64,000 nt of DNA from 20CM-2-55-15 sp963738025. Its GTDB lineage: Bacteria; Acidobacteriota; Terriglobia; 20CM-2-55-15. The DNA lies in the NCBI GenBank assembly GCA_963738025.1, contig CAVTWA010000024.1, positions 1 to 64,000 of the forward strand, read 5' to 3'. How positions within the stretch are numbered: position 1 is the stretch's first letter; every line of letters begins with the position of its first letter. Under the pieces are notes generated by a model. That model did no database searches and had not been told where the DNA came from. It saw nothing but the letters and a program-made list of their open reading frames with translations. Below, piece by piece: positions 1 to 7,652 of this stretch. Both the position numbers and the translations under genes were made by a program.

Positions 1-276
1 ATCATCCTGTCGGATGGCCAAGTGATCGGGCCGGACAAAACTCATCTGGCCGCTGAGCTTCAGGGACAGGCAGAGGCAGCCGCGAAGCTCAAGCAGATCA
101 TCAATGCAGCCAAAGCACAGGGACTCGATCCGCAGCCAGAGATTGATAACGCCATTGCGGAAGCACCACGCGGGTCAGCAACCCAGCGTTATCTTGCGAA
201 CTATGCCCACGACAGGATCGGCGGTAAGGTGCGGGTGCCACCGCAGGTTCAACTGCCGCGTTTTTACAGGAAATAG
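1..276 (+). CDS. C-terminal part of a hypothetical protein (cut by window edge)
   Basis: The frame is open from the first base and ends at a TAG at 274, giving 91 residues of a protein that starts outside the window. The segment has an Ala/Gln-rich, probably helical stretch (residues about 20-45) followed by a basic, Pro-containing tail. I see no recognisable domain or catalytic motif. A GTG at 22 could serve as an internal start, but the upstream codons are equally protein-like, so I treat it as partial. Function unknown. Confidence 0.5.
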   Translation: MILSDGQVIGPDKTHLAAELQGQAEAAAKLKQIINAAKAQGLDPQPEIDNAIAEAPRGSATQRYLANYAHDRIGGKVRVPPQVQLPRFYRK

Positions 277-417
277 TTACCGGTAACTGACACCGCTGAC
301 GCGGCTGACGGCGATTTGCTTCTTTATCCTGTTGGTTAAAAAGAGCGAAGTGGAAGGCGAAGAGGGTAGTGCGAAGACACCGAATACGTAAATGACCGTC
401 AGTGCTGGTCAGCGCTG

Positions 418-855
418 TCAGGCTGGCAACGCACCGCCGCCGGTTGATGTCGGTACATCCGTGCATTTCGGAGTGAAGGACACGTCCAAATTCCTCTGGA
501 TAGTGCCCACCGTCATGCTGCCATCGGGGCGCACCACGGCGCGGATAATGATGCTGGGGCCTGCGATGGGCCTGTACAGGCAGGCGGGTGGCCGAAGGTT
601 ACCTGAACTGTGATCGGCGTATCGCCACCGTTCTGTGATTTGAAGAGAATGAAGACCCGTCAGCATGCCGCGTATGTCATTCGCATCTGGAAGCTGACCA
701 ATACTTTGCTGGACAGCAAGAATTTCGACAGTCCCATCTGCGTGCCACACTGCGTTCAACGTGGCGCTGCCGTCATAAAGTGTTCGGGTCTGAGCGGATG
801 CAAACGCTGCGGCGAAGGTGAGAAACACAGCCAAGATCGTCATCAACTTGCGCAT
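418..855 (-). CDS. secreted hypothetical protein
   Basis: A 145-residue protein begins with a clear signal peptide: a basic start (MRKLM), a hydrophobic core and an ASA-Q type cleavage site near residue 22. The mature part contains a VxPDGSMTVG segment like those in acidobacterial TonB-domain proteins, and one Cys near residue 134. Around residues 70-90 the alternative frame reads more naturally (a GGDTPITVQVTF-like strand), which hints at a pair of compensating indels inside the gene. It may be a degraded TonB C-terminal or secreted protein. No function can be assigned. Confidence 0.45.
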   Translation of the reverse strand: MRKLMTILAVFLTFAAAFASAQTRTLYDGSATLNAVWHADGTVEILAVQQSIGQLPDANDIRGMLTGLHSLQITERWRYADHSSGNLRPPACLYRPIAGPSIIIRAVVRPDGSMTVGTIQRNLDVSFTPKCTDVPTSTGGGALPA

Positions 856-1102
856 GGAAACAGTTTAGTGGCGGCTGGCATGGACACGCAAGTGCGTGAA
901 ACTCTCAAACCGTCCACCCAGGCGTTTATTTTAATCGAATACTCCTGGCCAGCACTGATGGACTCAGGGCGGACATTGGGTTCTTAAGCAGGCAAAGCGG
1001 TGTGGATGGAAATTGCCTGAAGGGCGACGGATTGGGAACCGTGCTCTGTGTGTGTTGTGTTTAAGTTTCACCCGAGTGAGCCTGCGGGCTGATAATGGCT
1101 GC

Positions 1103-1231
1103 ATGGACACCGACTTCAGCCGTGCATGGATGACCTTGAAGAGCCTGACACGTATTCCGTCCAGGGAACGGACGTTCTGGTTCGGCGCCTCTGTGGTCAT
1201 TGCTGGCATAGCGTATTGGCTGGTTCGGTAG
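1103..1231 (+). CDS. possible 42-residue membrane protein
   Basis: A short frame starting at the ATG at 1103 encodes a charged amphipathic first half and one hydrophobic helix at the C-terminus (residues about 25-40), followed by a terminal Arg. No convincing ribosome binding site precedes it. The next gene begins 14 bases downstream on the same strand, so it could be a small leader gene of that unit. It could equally be a chance open frame. Confidence 0.25.
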   Translation: MDTDFSRAWMTLKSLTRIPSRERTFWFGASVVIAGIAYWLVR

Positions 1232-1244
1232 GTGGAATGTGGCT

Positions 1245-1711
1245 ATGAGCCCTATCACGATCTTCGCAGTCGCCATTCTAGTGCGAGCCTACACGGTAAC
1301 GCAGATTCCCACGCAAGGAACAACAAGCCCTGCCTGCATTGAACTTGTCAATCGGCCCACGTATCCGAACTGGGCGAGGATTGCAAAGATTCAGGGCACT
1401 GTAAGGGTCCATCTCGTTATCGCTCCAGACGGCGTATCCACTGAATTTACGCCGTACCGGCACCGCTTTGTCCGGAAGTTACCGCCTCACTGCAAGGAAC
1501 GGAATTTCCAGCGGTGTGTTATGGATCTCACGATTTCAACTTCAAGTTTGTACTCGAAGGCGCAGCCGACGAGGCGCATACATCATTCATAATAAATCCG
1601 CCGGACGAATATGTCGTGAAATCCAACTTCAACGAATCGCTTGGTGTGGTGTACTCACAAGTGCGGCGAGAATCCTGGATCAGACGATTGTTAACAAATT
1701 CTAAATTCTGA
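1245..1711 (+). pseudogene. frameshifted TonB C-terminal-domain protein
   Basis: The first frame (1245 to about 1450) has an N-terminal hydrophobic segment and then the classic opening of a TonB C-terminal domain, with a YPNWARIAKIQGTVRVH run followed by VIAPDG. The conserved remainder continues in a different frame (about 1470-1708), including HDFNFKFVLEG and an NPPDEYVVKS tail typical of the short acidobacterial energy-transducer TonB proteins. At least one indel near 1445-1475 separates them. An AGGTGG ribosome binding site lies 8 bases before the ATG at 1245. Intact family members are secreted or membrane-anchored periplasmic proteins of unclear role. This copy is broken, or the base call is wrong. 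Confidence 0.6.
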
Positions 1712-1798
1712 TCATGCCACGCACGTAAGATGGTTTTCTCTTCCCACACGTGCACTTCGGAGTCAAACTTCTATCATTATCTTCGTGTGAGAAATGCT

Positions 1799-2653
1799 AT
1801 GAGACGTATTGCCCTGACGACAATATGGAGCTTCGCGATGATTGCTACGACGGTGATGCCAGCGGCGTCACAGACGCCAGCACAGAAGCCTGCATTTGAA
1901 GTGGCTTCGATCAAGCCGGGCGTTACAAGTAACATTCCTCCCTCCTACGAGGCGCAACCTGGTGGGCGCTTCGTCATAGGCAATGCCCCGTTTAAGTTGA
2001 TCGTGGCACTGGCCTATACACTTCGTGACTATCAAGTGTTAGGAGGTCCCGGCTGGATTACGACCGATAGGTGGGATGTCCAGGCGAAAGCCCCGAAGGC
2101 AGTATTTCGGCAGGGTTGGGGTATCCCGAGCCCGGCAACTCCTAACCACCCGCTTTTTCTGATGCTGCGGTCGCTTCTCGAGGATCGCTTCCAATTGAAA
2201 GCCCACCCTGAGACAAGGGAAGAACCAGTATATGAGCTGACTGTTGCGAAGACGGGTTCCAGAATGAAGGTATCTGACGATCAAGCTTCAGTGGAGTTCC
2301 CCGCTGAACCGAATCGAACCGATCCCGTCCCTCGTGGGAGAACCAGAATTGGCCGGGGAGTCGGGAGGGAAAGGCAGTACGTATTGAGCAACTATTGTCC
2401 GTACTATCCGAGCTGTTGGGCAAGCCCGTAATCAACAAAACCGGGCTGACTGGTATGTACGATTTCAAGTTGGAATGGAGTCCTGAGGAGGACCGACAGC
2501 GGGGGAAACGGTCAGGCACCCCCATCCCCGAACTTCTCAGGGCCTTCATTCTTTACAGCGATTCAAGAACAACTTGGCCTCAAGCTCGAAACCGCTAAAG
2601 GCCCTGTTGAAGTCCTTGTGATTGATTCCGTGCAGAAGCCTTCGGAGAACTGA
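1799..2653 (+). pseudogene. TIGR03435-family secreted protein with two compensating frameshifts
   Basis: The N-terminal part (from the ATG at 1799) has a signal peptide and the family hallmark FEVASIKPG at the mature start, then the conserved LEDRFQLKAHPETRE segment. The frame is lost near 2340-2370 and the homologous text (LLGKPVINKTGLTGMYDF) continues in the +2 frame to about 2545. It then returns to the original frame for the family C-terminus, PVEVLVIDSVQKPSEN, stopping at 2651-2653. TIGR03435 proteins are exported and of unknown function, and occur in large paralogous sets in Acidobacteria. The next paralog starts two bases after this stop. Two indels are either true decay or sequencing errors. 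Confidence 0.75.
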
Positions 2654-2655
2654 TT

Positions 2656-3567
2656 ATGCGGTACGTGTTGGCACTCGTCCTTGTTGCGCCACTAGCCCTG
2701 CCATTCCTGACTGCCGCGCAGAACCAGCCTTTGGCGTTTGAAGTTGCTTCGGTGAAGCCGAACACTGCGGGCCTTCCGCCGTTTGGCGTCATGCCGCGCT
2801 CCAATATTCCATTGGATGCTGGTGATGGTTACCCAGCCAACGGGGGCTTCTTCTCGGCAACGAATTGGCCTTTGAGCAAATATATTGAATTCGCGTACAA
2901 GATAACGGATTACCAATACCGGAGCATGCTATCGCAAATGCCTAAGTGGGCGATCTCGCCTGTTTGGTTTGATATCGAAGCCCGAACGGCGACCAATCCG
3001 ACAAAGGACCAGATGCGCTTGATGATGCAGTCCCTGCTTGCGGATCGCTTCAACCTGGTCGTTCATTGGGAAACTCGGCAGCTCCCGGTCTTTGCCCTGG
3101 TCCTCGCGAAGCCCGGGAAGACAGGTCCACAGCTCCAAGCTCATCCAACGGATGGACCGTGCATCAGCATTATTAAAGCTCCAGCCCAAGCGCCGGGTTC
3201 AGCGTCGGCGTCAGGGTCAACTGTTGCTGGGGTCTGTGATGACTATATAGTGCAATTAGTCTCCGGTCAGGTGCATGTCAGAATCGTAAATGAGACGATG
3301 GAGCGGATCGCGGGCAGACTGACCGGATCGACAAACTACGTCGATCGGCCTGTGGTGGATCAGACGGGACTCAAAGGGCGTTACGATTTCAGCATTGCCT
3401 TTACTCCTGACACGAATGACAGAGTGCCCGGGAATTTCCAGGCAGACACGACAGGACCAACGTTCCTCGAAGCATTGTTGGAACAAACCGACCTCAAACT
3501 GGTCCCGCAGTCAGGGCCTGTTGAAGTGCTCGTGATTGACAGCGTGCAGCGCCCCTCGGAGAACTGA
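2656..3567 (+). CDS. TIGR03435-family secreted protein
   Basis: This is the only intact member of the local TIGR03435 trio, 303 residues, about the usual length. It has a signal peptide (residues 1-21, cleavage after TAA), the mature hallmark FEVASVKPN, the central LLADRFNLVVHWETR block, the VVDQTGLKGRYDF block near residue 235 and the C-terminal VEVLVIDSVQRPSEN. Function is unknown; the family is exported and strongly expanded in Acidobacteria. The end of this gene and the start of the next repeat the junction seen at its own start almost base for base, which shows that the genes arose by tandem duplication. Confidence 0.85.
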   Translation: MRYVLALVLVAPLALPFLTAAQNQPLAFEVASVKPNTAGLPPFGVMPRSNIPLDAGDGYPANGGFFSATNWPLSKYIEFAYKITDYQYRSMLSQMPKWAISPVWFDIEARTATNPTKDQMRLMMQSLLADRFNLVVHWETRQLPVFALVLAKPGKTGPQLQAHPTDGPCISIIKAPAQAPGSASASGSTVAGVCDDYIVQLVSGQVHVRIVNETMERIAGRLTGSTNYVDRPVVDQTGLKGRYDFSIAFTPDTNDRVPGNFQADTTGPTFLEALLEQTDLKLVPQSGPVEVLVIDSVQRPSEN

Positions 3568-3569
3568 TT

Positions 3570-3719
3570 ATGCGATACGTGATAACGATCTTGAACAAAT
3601 TATTGGTTGTAGCAGGTGTGTTGACCTGCGCGTGCTGCACGGTCTTCGCGCAAACAAAGCAGGCGACTGCAAGATTTGAGGCGGCAAGCATCAAGCCTGG
3701 CGTTGCAGAACAGTTATGA
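3570..3719 (+). pseudogene. truncated third TIGR03435 copy
   Basis: The frame starts with the same ATTATGCG-TACGTG context as the preceding copy and encodes a signal peptide plus the family hallmark in the form RFEAASIKPG. It then stops at 3717-3719 after 49 residues. Nothing downstream to 4235 restores the rest of the family in any frame that I can recognise. It is a remnant of a third tandem copy. Confidence 0.7.
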
Positions 3720-4235
3720 GACTCCTTCAGAACGGGTCCGTTTAAAGAGAAGACCGCCGCCGAGGAATATACAAAATTGTGCTAGCCCGGTGATTACAAT
3801 CTCAGCTGGCCATCCTGTTGAACGAAATCTGAACGTGACGAGCGGAACTGTCTCGGCGAAGCAGAGCACGGCTAACGTTCGATGCTCATGATTGCGACGT
3901 GCAATCACAAATCCAGTCAGTACGTTTCCCCACATGGCCCATACATACTGCAACGATTCGACTGCGGCCAGGGAGCGCCACCGCGAAAATGGCCCGAAAA
4001 CGAGCCTCTCAGAAAGCAAAGTCTGGTGGCGTTTTTGGCCAGACACGGAAGGCTCCGAAAATGTTTCGTGCCGCGGGCAGCCGCCACCCGGCAGCCCGCT
4101 CTTAGAGGAGGATCTGTGATACTCTCGCAGATGTGAATCTCTTATTCACTTCCGCATCCCACTTCGCTGCCTCGCTGTAGCTTAACGGCGCAGCGCCTTA
4201 CCCGTATCTCATTCCAACCAAGAGGAGAAATATTC
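3720..4235 (+). other. gene-free stretch after the TIGR03435 array
   Basis: I see no convincing gene in these 516 bases. Several short open frames exist but lack ribosome binding sites and recognisable domains. A small hairpin (CGCTG ... CAGCG, about 4174-4197) and a good AGAGGAG ribosome binding site (about 4221-4227) lie immediately before the release-factor-like gene, so the last 100 bases are probably its leader. Confidence 0.5.
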
Positions 4236-4899
4236 ATGACTATTGTTGAAATCCGCGCCGCGGAAGGCGGCGATGACGCCAAATTGCTCGTCTGCGAGCA
4301 GTACAGCATCTATTTCAAGTTTGCGCGGCGGAGGGGGCTTTAGCCTCGACCTCCTCGAACAGCGTCCCGGCATGATCGTGTTCCGGGTCGAGGGGCCGCA
4401 TGCCCAAGCCCTGTTCGCCAGCGAAAGCGGAGGCCACCGCTGGCAGCGCGTTCCGCCCACCGAGCGCAACGGCCGCATCCACACCTCGACCATCACCGTT
4501 GCGGTCCTTCCGGAGCCGGCAAGCTGCCGCGTCCAGATCCGTGACTGCGACGTGGAATGGTCCACTTGCCGCGCTTCCGGCGCCGGAGGCCAGAATGTCA
4601 ATAAAGTCGAAACCGTCGCCATCGTCAAACATAAACCGACAGGTCTTACCGTGCGCTGTCAAAGCGAGCGTTCCCAATATCGAAACAAGCAAATCGCGTT
4701 GGAGTTGCTCAAATCGAGGTTGGAACAGCGAGCCGAATCGGCGATTTCAAGCACTCGAGCGGCAGACCGAAAGCGCCAAGTGGGTCTCGGCCAGCGCGGC
4801 GACAAGCGCCGGACCATTCGTATTCAGGATGGAACCGTGAAGGACCACGTTACTGGAAAAGTGTGGCGCTATGAGGATTACGCAGCTGGCATAATCTGA
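4236..4899 (+). CDS. short RF1-like peptide chain release factor, candidate programmed +1 frameshift
   Basis: A class I release factor paralog lacking the N-terminal domain of RF1. The zero frame (ATG at 4236) encodes 35 residues of the PCRF domain (VEIRAAEGGDDAK) and stops at a TAG at 4341. The +1 frame then runs to 4899, for 220 residues in total. The joined product has a PxT-type codon-recognition tripeptide (PPT, residues 73-75) in an RF1-like HRWQRVPPTE context, the catalytic GGQ at 117-119 and the SERSQYRNK helix. The tripeptide predicts UAA/UAG recognition. The two frames meet exactly at GGAGG, three bases, CUU, UAG, the architecture of the prfB (RF2) frameshift site but with the stop an RF1-type factor would read. 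A canonical prfA lies at 49803-50897, so this is an extra factor. A plain one-base indel is the alternative. Confidence 0.75.
4330..4343 (+). promoter_or_regulatory. prfB-like +1 recoding site (internal SD, CUU, UAG)
   Basis: The bases read GGAGG (4330-4334), a 3-base spacer GGG, the slippery codon CTT (4338-4340) and the stop TAG (4341-4343), followed by C. In E. coli prfB an SD-like AGGGGG, a 3-base spacer, CUU and UGA-C direct +1 slippage. The spacing is the same here. Slippage of the CUU decoder onto UUU would put the ribosome in the frame that encodes the rest of the release factor. The assignment is by analogy and untested. Confidence 0.6.
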
Positions 4900-5075
4900 T
4901 CATCCGTCCAGCCAGCCAGTTGCGTATGACAGTTCGTTGCGACTTGAGTTACCGCTGCGCAGGCTTGCCGAAAGCACACGCAACAGCCTGCTATCCAAGC
5001 TGCGCTTGATCTCTCGCACCGCGAGGCTTGAGTGAACTGCACGGCAACGTTACCGCAGGATCAGTTCGTGATTAA

Positions 5076-5501
5076 TCATCCTGCCCACAGGACTGCTTCC
5101 TCGCGCATCGTCCCATATGTCACACCATGTTCTTCGAGAATCTTTGCGGCAAAACATTTGTCGAGGCTGAGTATGCCCAGAAGAAAATGCCCCTGAGCTA
5201 TTCGCTTATGACCCAGGTGTTTTGCCTCCTCAGCCGCGCGGGTAAGAATTTCTTTGGTATCCGTGCTGACGGGCATTTCGGATGAGGACAATTGGCCGAC
5301 GCTAATCTTCGCCTCGATCTCTTCCCGAAGCGATTTGACAGAACCCGTTTCTCCGGCGATTCTCGTAGCCAGTGCATCGTTCTCGCGAAGCATGCCCAGC
5401 AAAAGGTGTCCGCTTTCGATTGACGGGCTCCCGTATTGCACTGCCTCTTCGCGTGCGAAGTTAAATGCACGTCTAGCGTTTTCGGTATAGCGCTCAAACA
5501 T
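5076..5501 (-). CDS. stand-alone Clp N-terminal (Clp R) domain protein
   Basis: A 141-residue protein with the double Clp-N repeat found at the N-terminus of ClpC/ClpA: MFERYTENARRAFNFAREEA at the start, SGHLLLGMLREN in repeat one and QGHFLLGILSLD in repeat two. No AAA+ module follows, so it is a free-standing Clp-N protein. Such proteins may modulate Clp unfoldases or bind their adaptors. The start at 5501 is preferred over an upstream in-frame start because an AAAGGTGG ribosome binding site sits at the right distance and homology begins there. It appears monocistronic. Confidence 0.8.
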   Translation of the reverse strand: MFERYTENARRAFNFAREEAVQYGSPSIESGHLLLGMLRENDALATRIAGETGSVKSLREEIEAKISVGQLSSSEMPVSTDTKEILTRAAEEAKHLGHKRIAQGHFLLGILSLDKCFAAKILEEHGVTYGTMREEAVLWAG

Positions 5502-5757
5502 CGGTGGCCACCTTTCTACTCTCCTGACGGAAATGAACGCATCCAGTGAATCTGAGTAATTATAACGTAAGCTCCGCAGCCGGGCATCATCCGCCATGAA
5601 AGCACCGCCGTGGCGCTATTGTGACAGTGCGCTGCAACAATCATCACAGAGGTTTATGTGCAACAAGCATTAGATGCGCATTGATTCCCAGCAGGCTTGG
5701 CTCACTTTCCAGCGCCCGCGCAATCTTCAACAAGCGCTCGCGGTACTCAGGCTTGAT

Positions 5758-6932
5758 CCCGTATGGTCCAAAAACTCGATTTATCTCCGACAGCCGAAGA
5801 CTGACGCATTAGCGTGATAGTCTCGGCGGATGCGAGCGGGTCTGGATCCATTTTCGTTTCTCGTCGTCTCGATGGCAGGTTGGCTGAACCAAAGGCAGCA
5901 GCAGGTCATCGATTATCTGGTCGAAGAAAATCGAGTTCTGCGAGAGCAGATCGGTTGTCGGCGCCTCCGCTTCAACGATGATCAGCGGCGTCGACTAGCG
6001 GCAAAGGCTAAAAAGTTGGGCCGGAAAATTCTGGCGCAGGTAGTCACGATCGTCACACCGCAAACGCTATTGGCGTGGCATCGGAAATTGATCGCCCAAA
6101 AATATGACGGCAGCGCACACCGCACTCCAGGACGGCCACTGACGTCAACCGAGATTTCGGACCTCGTCATTCGAATGGCCGAAGAGAATGGCGGTTGGGG
6201 ATATCGGCGGATTCAAGGTGCATTGTCCAATCTCGGGCATGAGGTCGCACGGACGACGATCGCAAACATTCTGAAGCGCCATGGCATTGAGCCGGCGCCG
6301 GAACGAAATCGAAAAACGACGTGGAAGGAGTTTCTACGTCGACATTGGTCGCAAATCATTGCGACGGATTTCTTCACAGTCGAGGTGTGGACGTGTACAG
6401 GTCTGAAACGGTTTACCATTCTGTTCTTCATCGACCTGTCGACGCGACGCGTTGAAATTGGTGGTGTTGCCAGTTCAGCCAATGGACTCTGGATGCTCCA
6501 GATCGCACGAAATCTGACCGATGCCATTGACGGGTTCCTGAGAAGCAAGAGGTATCTGATCCATGATCGCGATCCACTCTATACGCGAGAGTTTCTCAGC
6601 ATTATTGCGGCTTCCGGAATTGAAGCCGTCAAACTGCCGCCACGATCACCGAATCTGAATGCGTACGCCGAACGCTTCGTCCGTAGCATCAAAGAAAGCT
6701 GTCTGGATCAGATGATCTTCTTTGGTGAGGATGCATTGCGAAACACCATTCGAGAATTCGTAACGCATTACCACATAGAGCGGAACCATCAAGGATTGGA
6801 GAATCGCCTTATCGTTCCGCCGGAAATGATCGGGCCTGGGCCAGCGGTCGTCAAAAAGCGCGAACGAGTCGGAGGACTCCTCAATTATTACTATCGCGAG
6901 GCCGCGTGATTTTGGTTTTTGGATATTACGGG
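5758..6932 (+). mobile_element. DDE insertion sequence, copy A (complete, with inverted repeats)
   Basis: The left end CCCGTATGGTCCAAAAAC (from 5758) is matched in reverse complement by the right end (about 6913-6932, ending TACGGG). The enclosed 1,175 bp carry a single transposase gene. Related ends flank two other copies of this element (13676-15014 and 15015-15600). No clear target duplication is visible. The right end abuts the truncated istB gene of the IS21-like element. Confidence 0.8.
5830..6909 (+). CDS. DDE (rve integrase-core) transposase, copy A
   Basis: A 359-residue transposase. The N-terminal half has a helical DNA-binding region (WGYRRIQGALSNLG near residue 123-136), and the C-terminal half an RNase H-like integrase core with candidate catalytic Asp180 (ATDFF), Asp246 (IHDRD) and Glu281 (AYAERF), the last two with the D-34-E spacing typical of rve transposases. 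It is about 75 percent similar by eye to the copy at 13756-14832. It is the only gene of its element and looks intact, so this copy may be active. Confidence 0.9.
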   Translation: MRAGLDPFSFLVVSMAGWLNQRQQQVIDYLVEENRVLREQIGCRRLRFNDDQRRRLAAKAKKLGRKILAQVVTIVTPQTLLAWHRKLIAQKYDGSAHRTPGRPLTSTEISDLVIRMAEENGGWGYRRIQGALSNLGHEVARTTIANILKRHGIEPAPERNRKTTWKEFLRRHWSQIIATDFFTVEVWTCTGLKRFTILFFIDLSTRRVEIGGVASSANGLWMLQIARNLTDAIDGFLRSKRYLIHDRDPLYTREFLSIIAASGIEAVKLPPRSPNLNAYAERFVRSIKESCLDQMIFFGEDALRNTIREFVTHYHIERNHQGLENRLIVPPEMIGPGPAVVKKRERVGGLLNYYYREAA

Positions 6933-7652
6933 ATCGCGCAGGGATGGCCCGTCAATGCGAACGGTATGGCAGTGATGGCGGATGCGGCTCAACATCGCCT
7001 CGACCATATTGCGGTTGCCGAGAAAGCCGGCCCATTCGTCGTATCCAAGATTCGTGGTGACGATGGTCGGTTTTCGGCGATAGCGCTCCTCCATGAGTTT
7101 GAAGAAGATGTTGGACTGCTCGGGTTTCAGATTGAGGTAGCCCAACTCATCAATCAGTAAAACGTCGAGACGAGCCAGGCGTTTGAGCAGTTGGCGCGAG
7201 GAGCGGTCCGCCAGCGACGCATACATATCATCAAAGAGATCCTGAGCTTTGACGAACTGGCAGCGATAGCCATTCTCCAGCGCTTTGAGCAGAATCCCCG
7301 ACGCCAATCCGGTCTTGCCCACGCCGGTTGGGCCAACAAAAACGATGTTCTCCTTCTTGGAAACGAAGTCGAGTTCCGCGAAGGTACGGATCTGTTTGCG
7401 ATTGACGCTGGGCTGGCGAGCGAAGGGGAACGTTTCCAGCGACCAGCGTTCAGGTAACTTGGCGTTGCGGATGCGCCACTCCAGAGAGTGTTCTTGTCGC
7501 GCGTGCCACTGGGCGCGCATTAGACCCGTGACGAACTCGGTATAAGGAGCGTCCTCTTTTTCAGCCGCGCGCAACTGTTCATCATAGATATCGAGAATGC
7601 GGCGGAGCTTGAGATTCTTCAGGAGTTGTTCGAGTTCTTCATTAATCTTCAT
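6891..7652 (-). CDS. istB: IstB-like ATP-binding protein, 3' end replaced
   Basis: An AAA+ ATPase that assists IS21 transposition. The Walker A motif GPTGVGKTGLA and Walker B LLIDELGYL are both present, followed by the sensor region TTNLGYDEW. The start at 7652 (MKINEELEQLLKNLK) is the usual IstB beginning and overlaps the end of istA by 11 bases. The last dozen residues (after RIDGPSLRDP) are encoded by the right inverted repeat and transposase end of DDE copy A, so the native C-terminus has been replaced. Probably still folded, as the replaced part is short. Confidence 0.85.
   Translation of the reverse strand: MKINEELEQLLKNLKLRRILDIYDEQLRAAEKEDAPYTEFVTGLMRAQWHARQEHSLEWRIRNAKLPERWSLETFPFARQPSVNRKQIRTFAELDFVSKKENIVFVGPTGVGKTGLASGILLKALENGYRCQFVKAQDLFDDMYASLADRSSRQLLKRLARLDVLLIDELGYLNLKPEQSNIFFKLMEERYRRKPTIVTTNLGYDEWAGFLGNRNMVEAMLSRIRHHCHTVRIDGPSLRDPVISKNQNHAASR

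Noticed and set aside
3989..4105. 38-codon basic open frame (MARKRASQKAKSGG start)
   Set aside because: Weak start context, no family and a position in otherwise gene-free sequence.
4141..4210. tRNA-like sequence (GTAGCTTAACGGC) before the release factor gene
   Set aside because: Only a D-arm-like piece can be drawn; acceptor, anticodon and T stems do not form.
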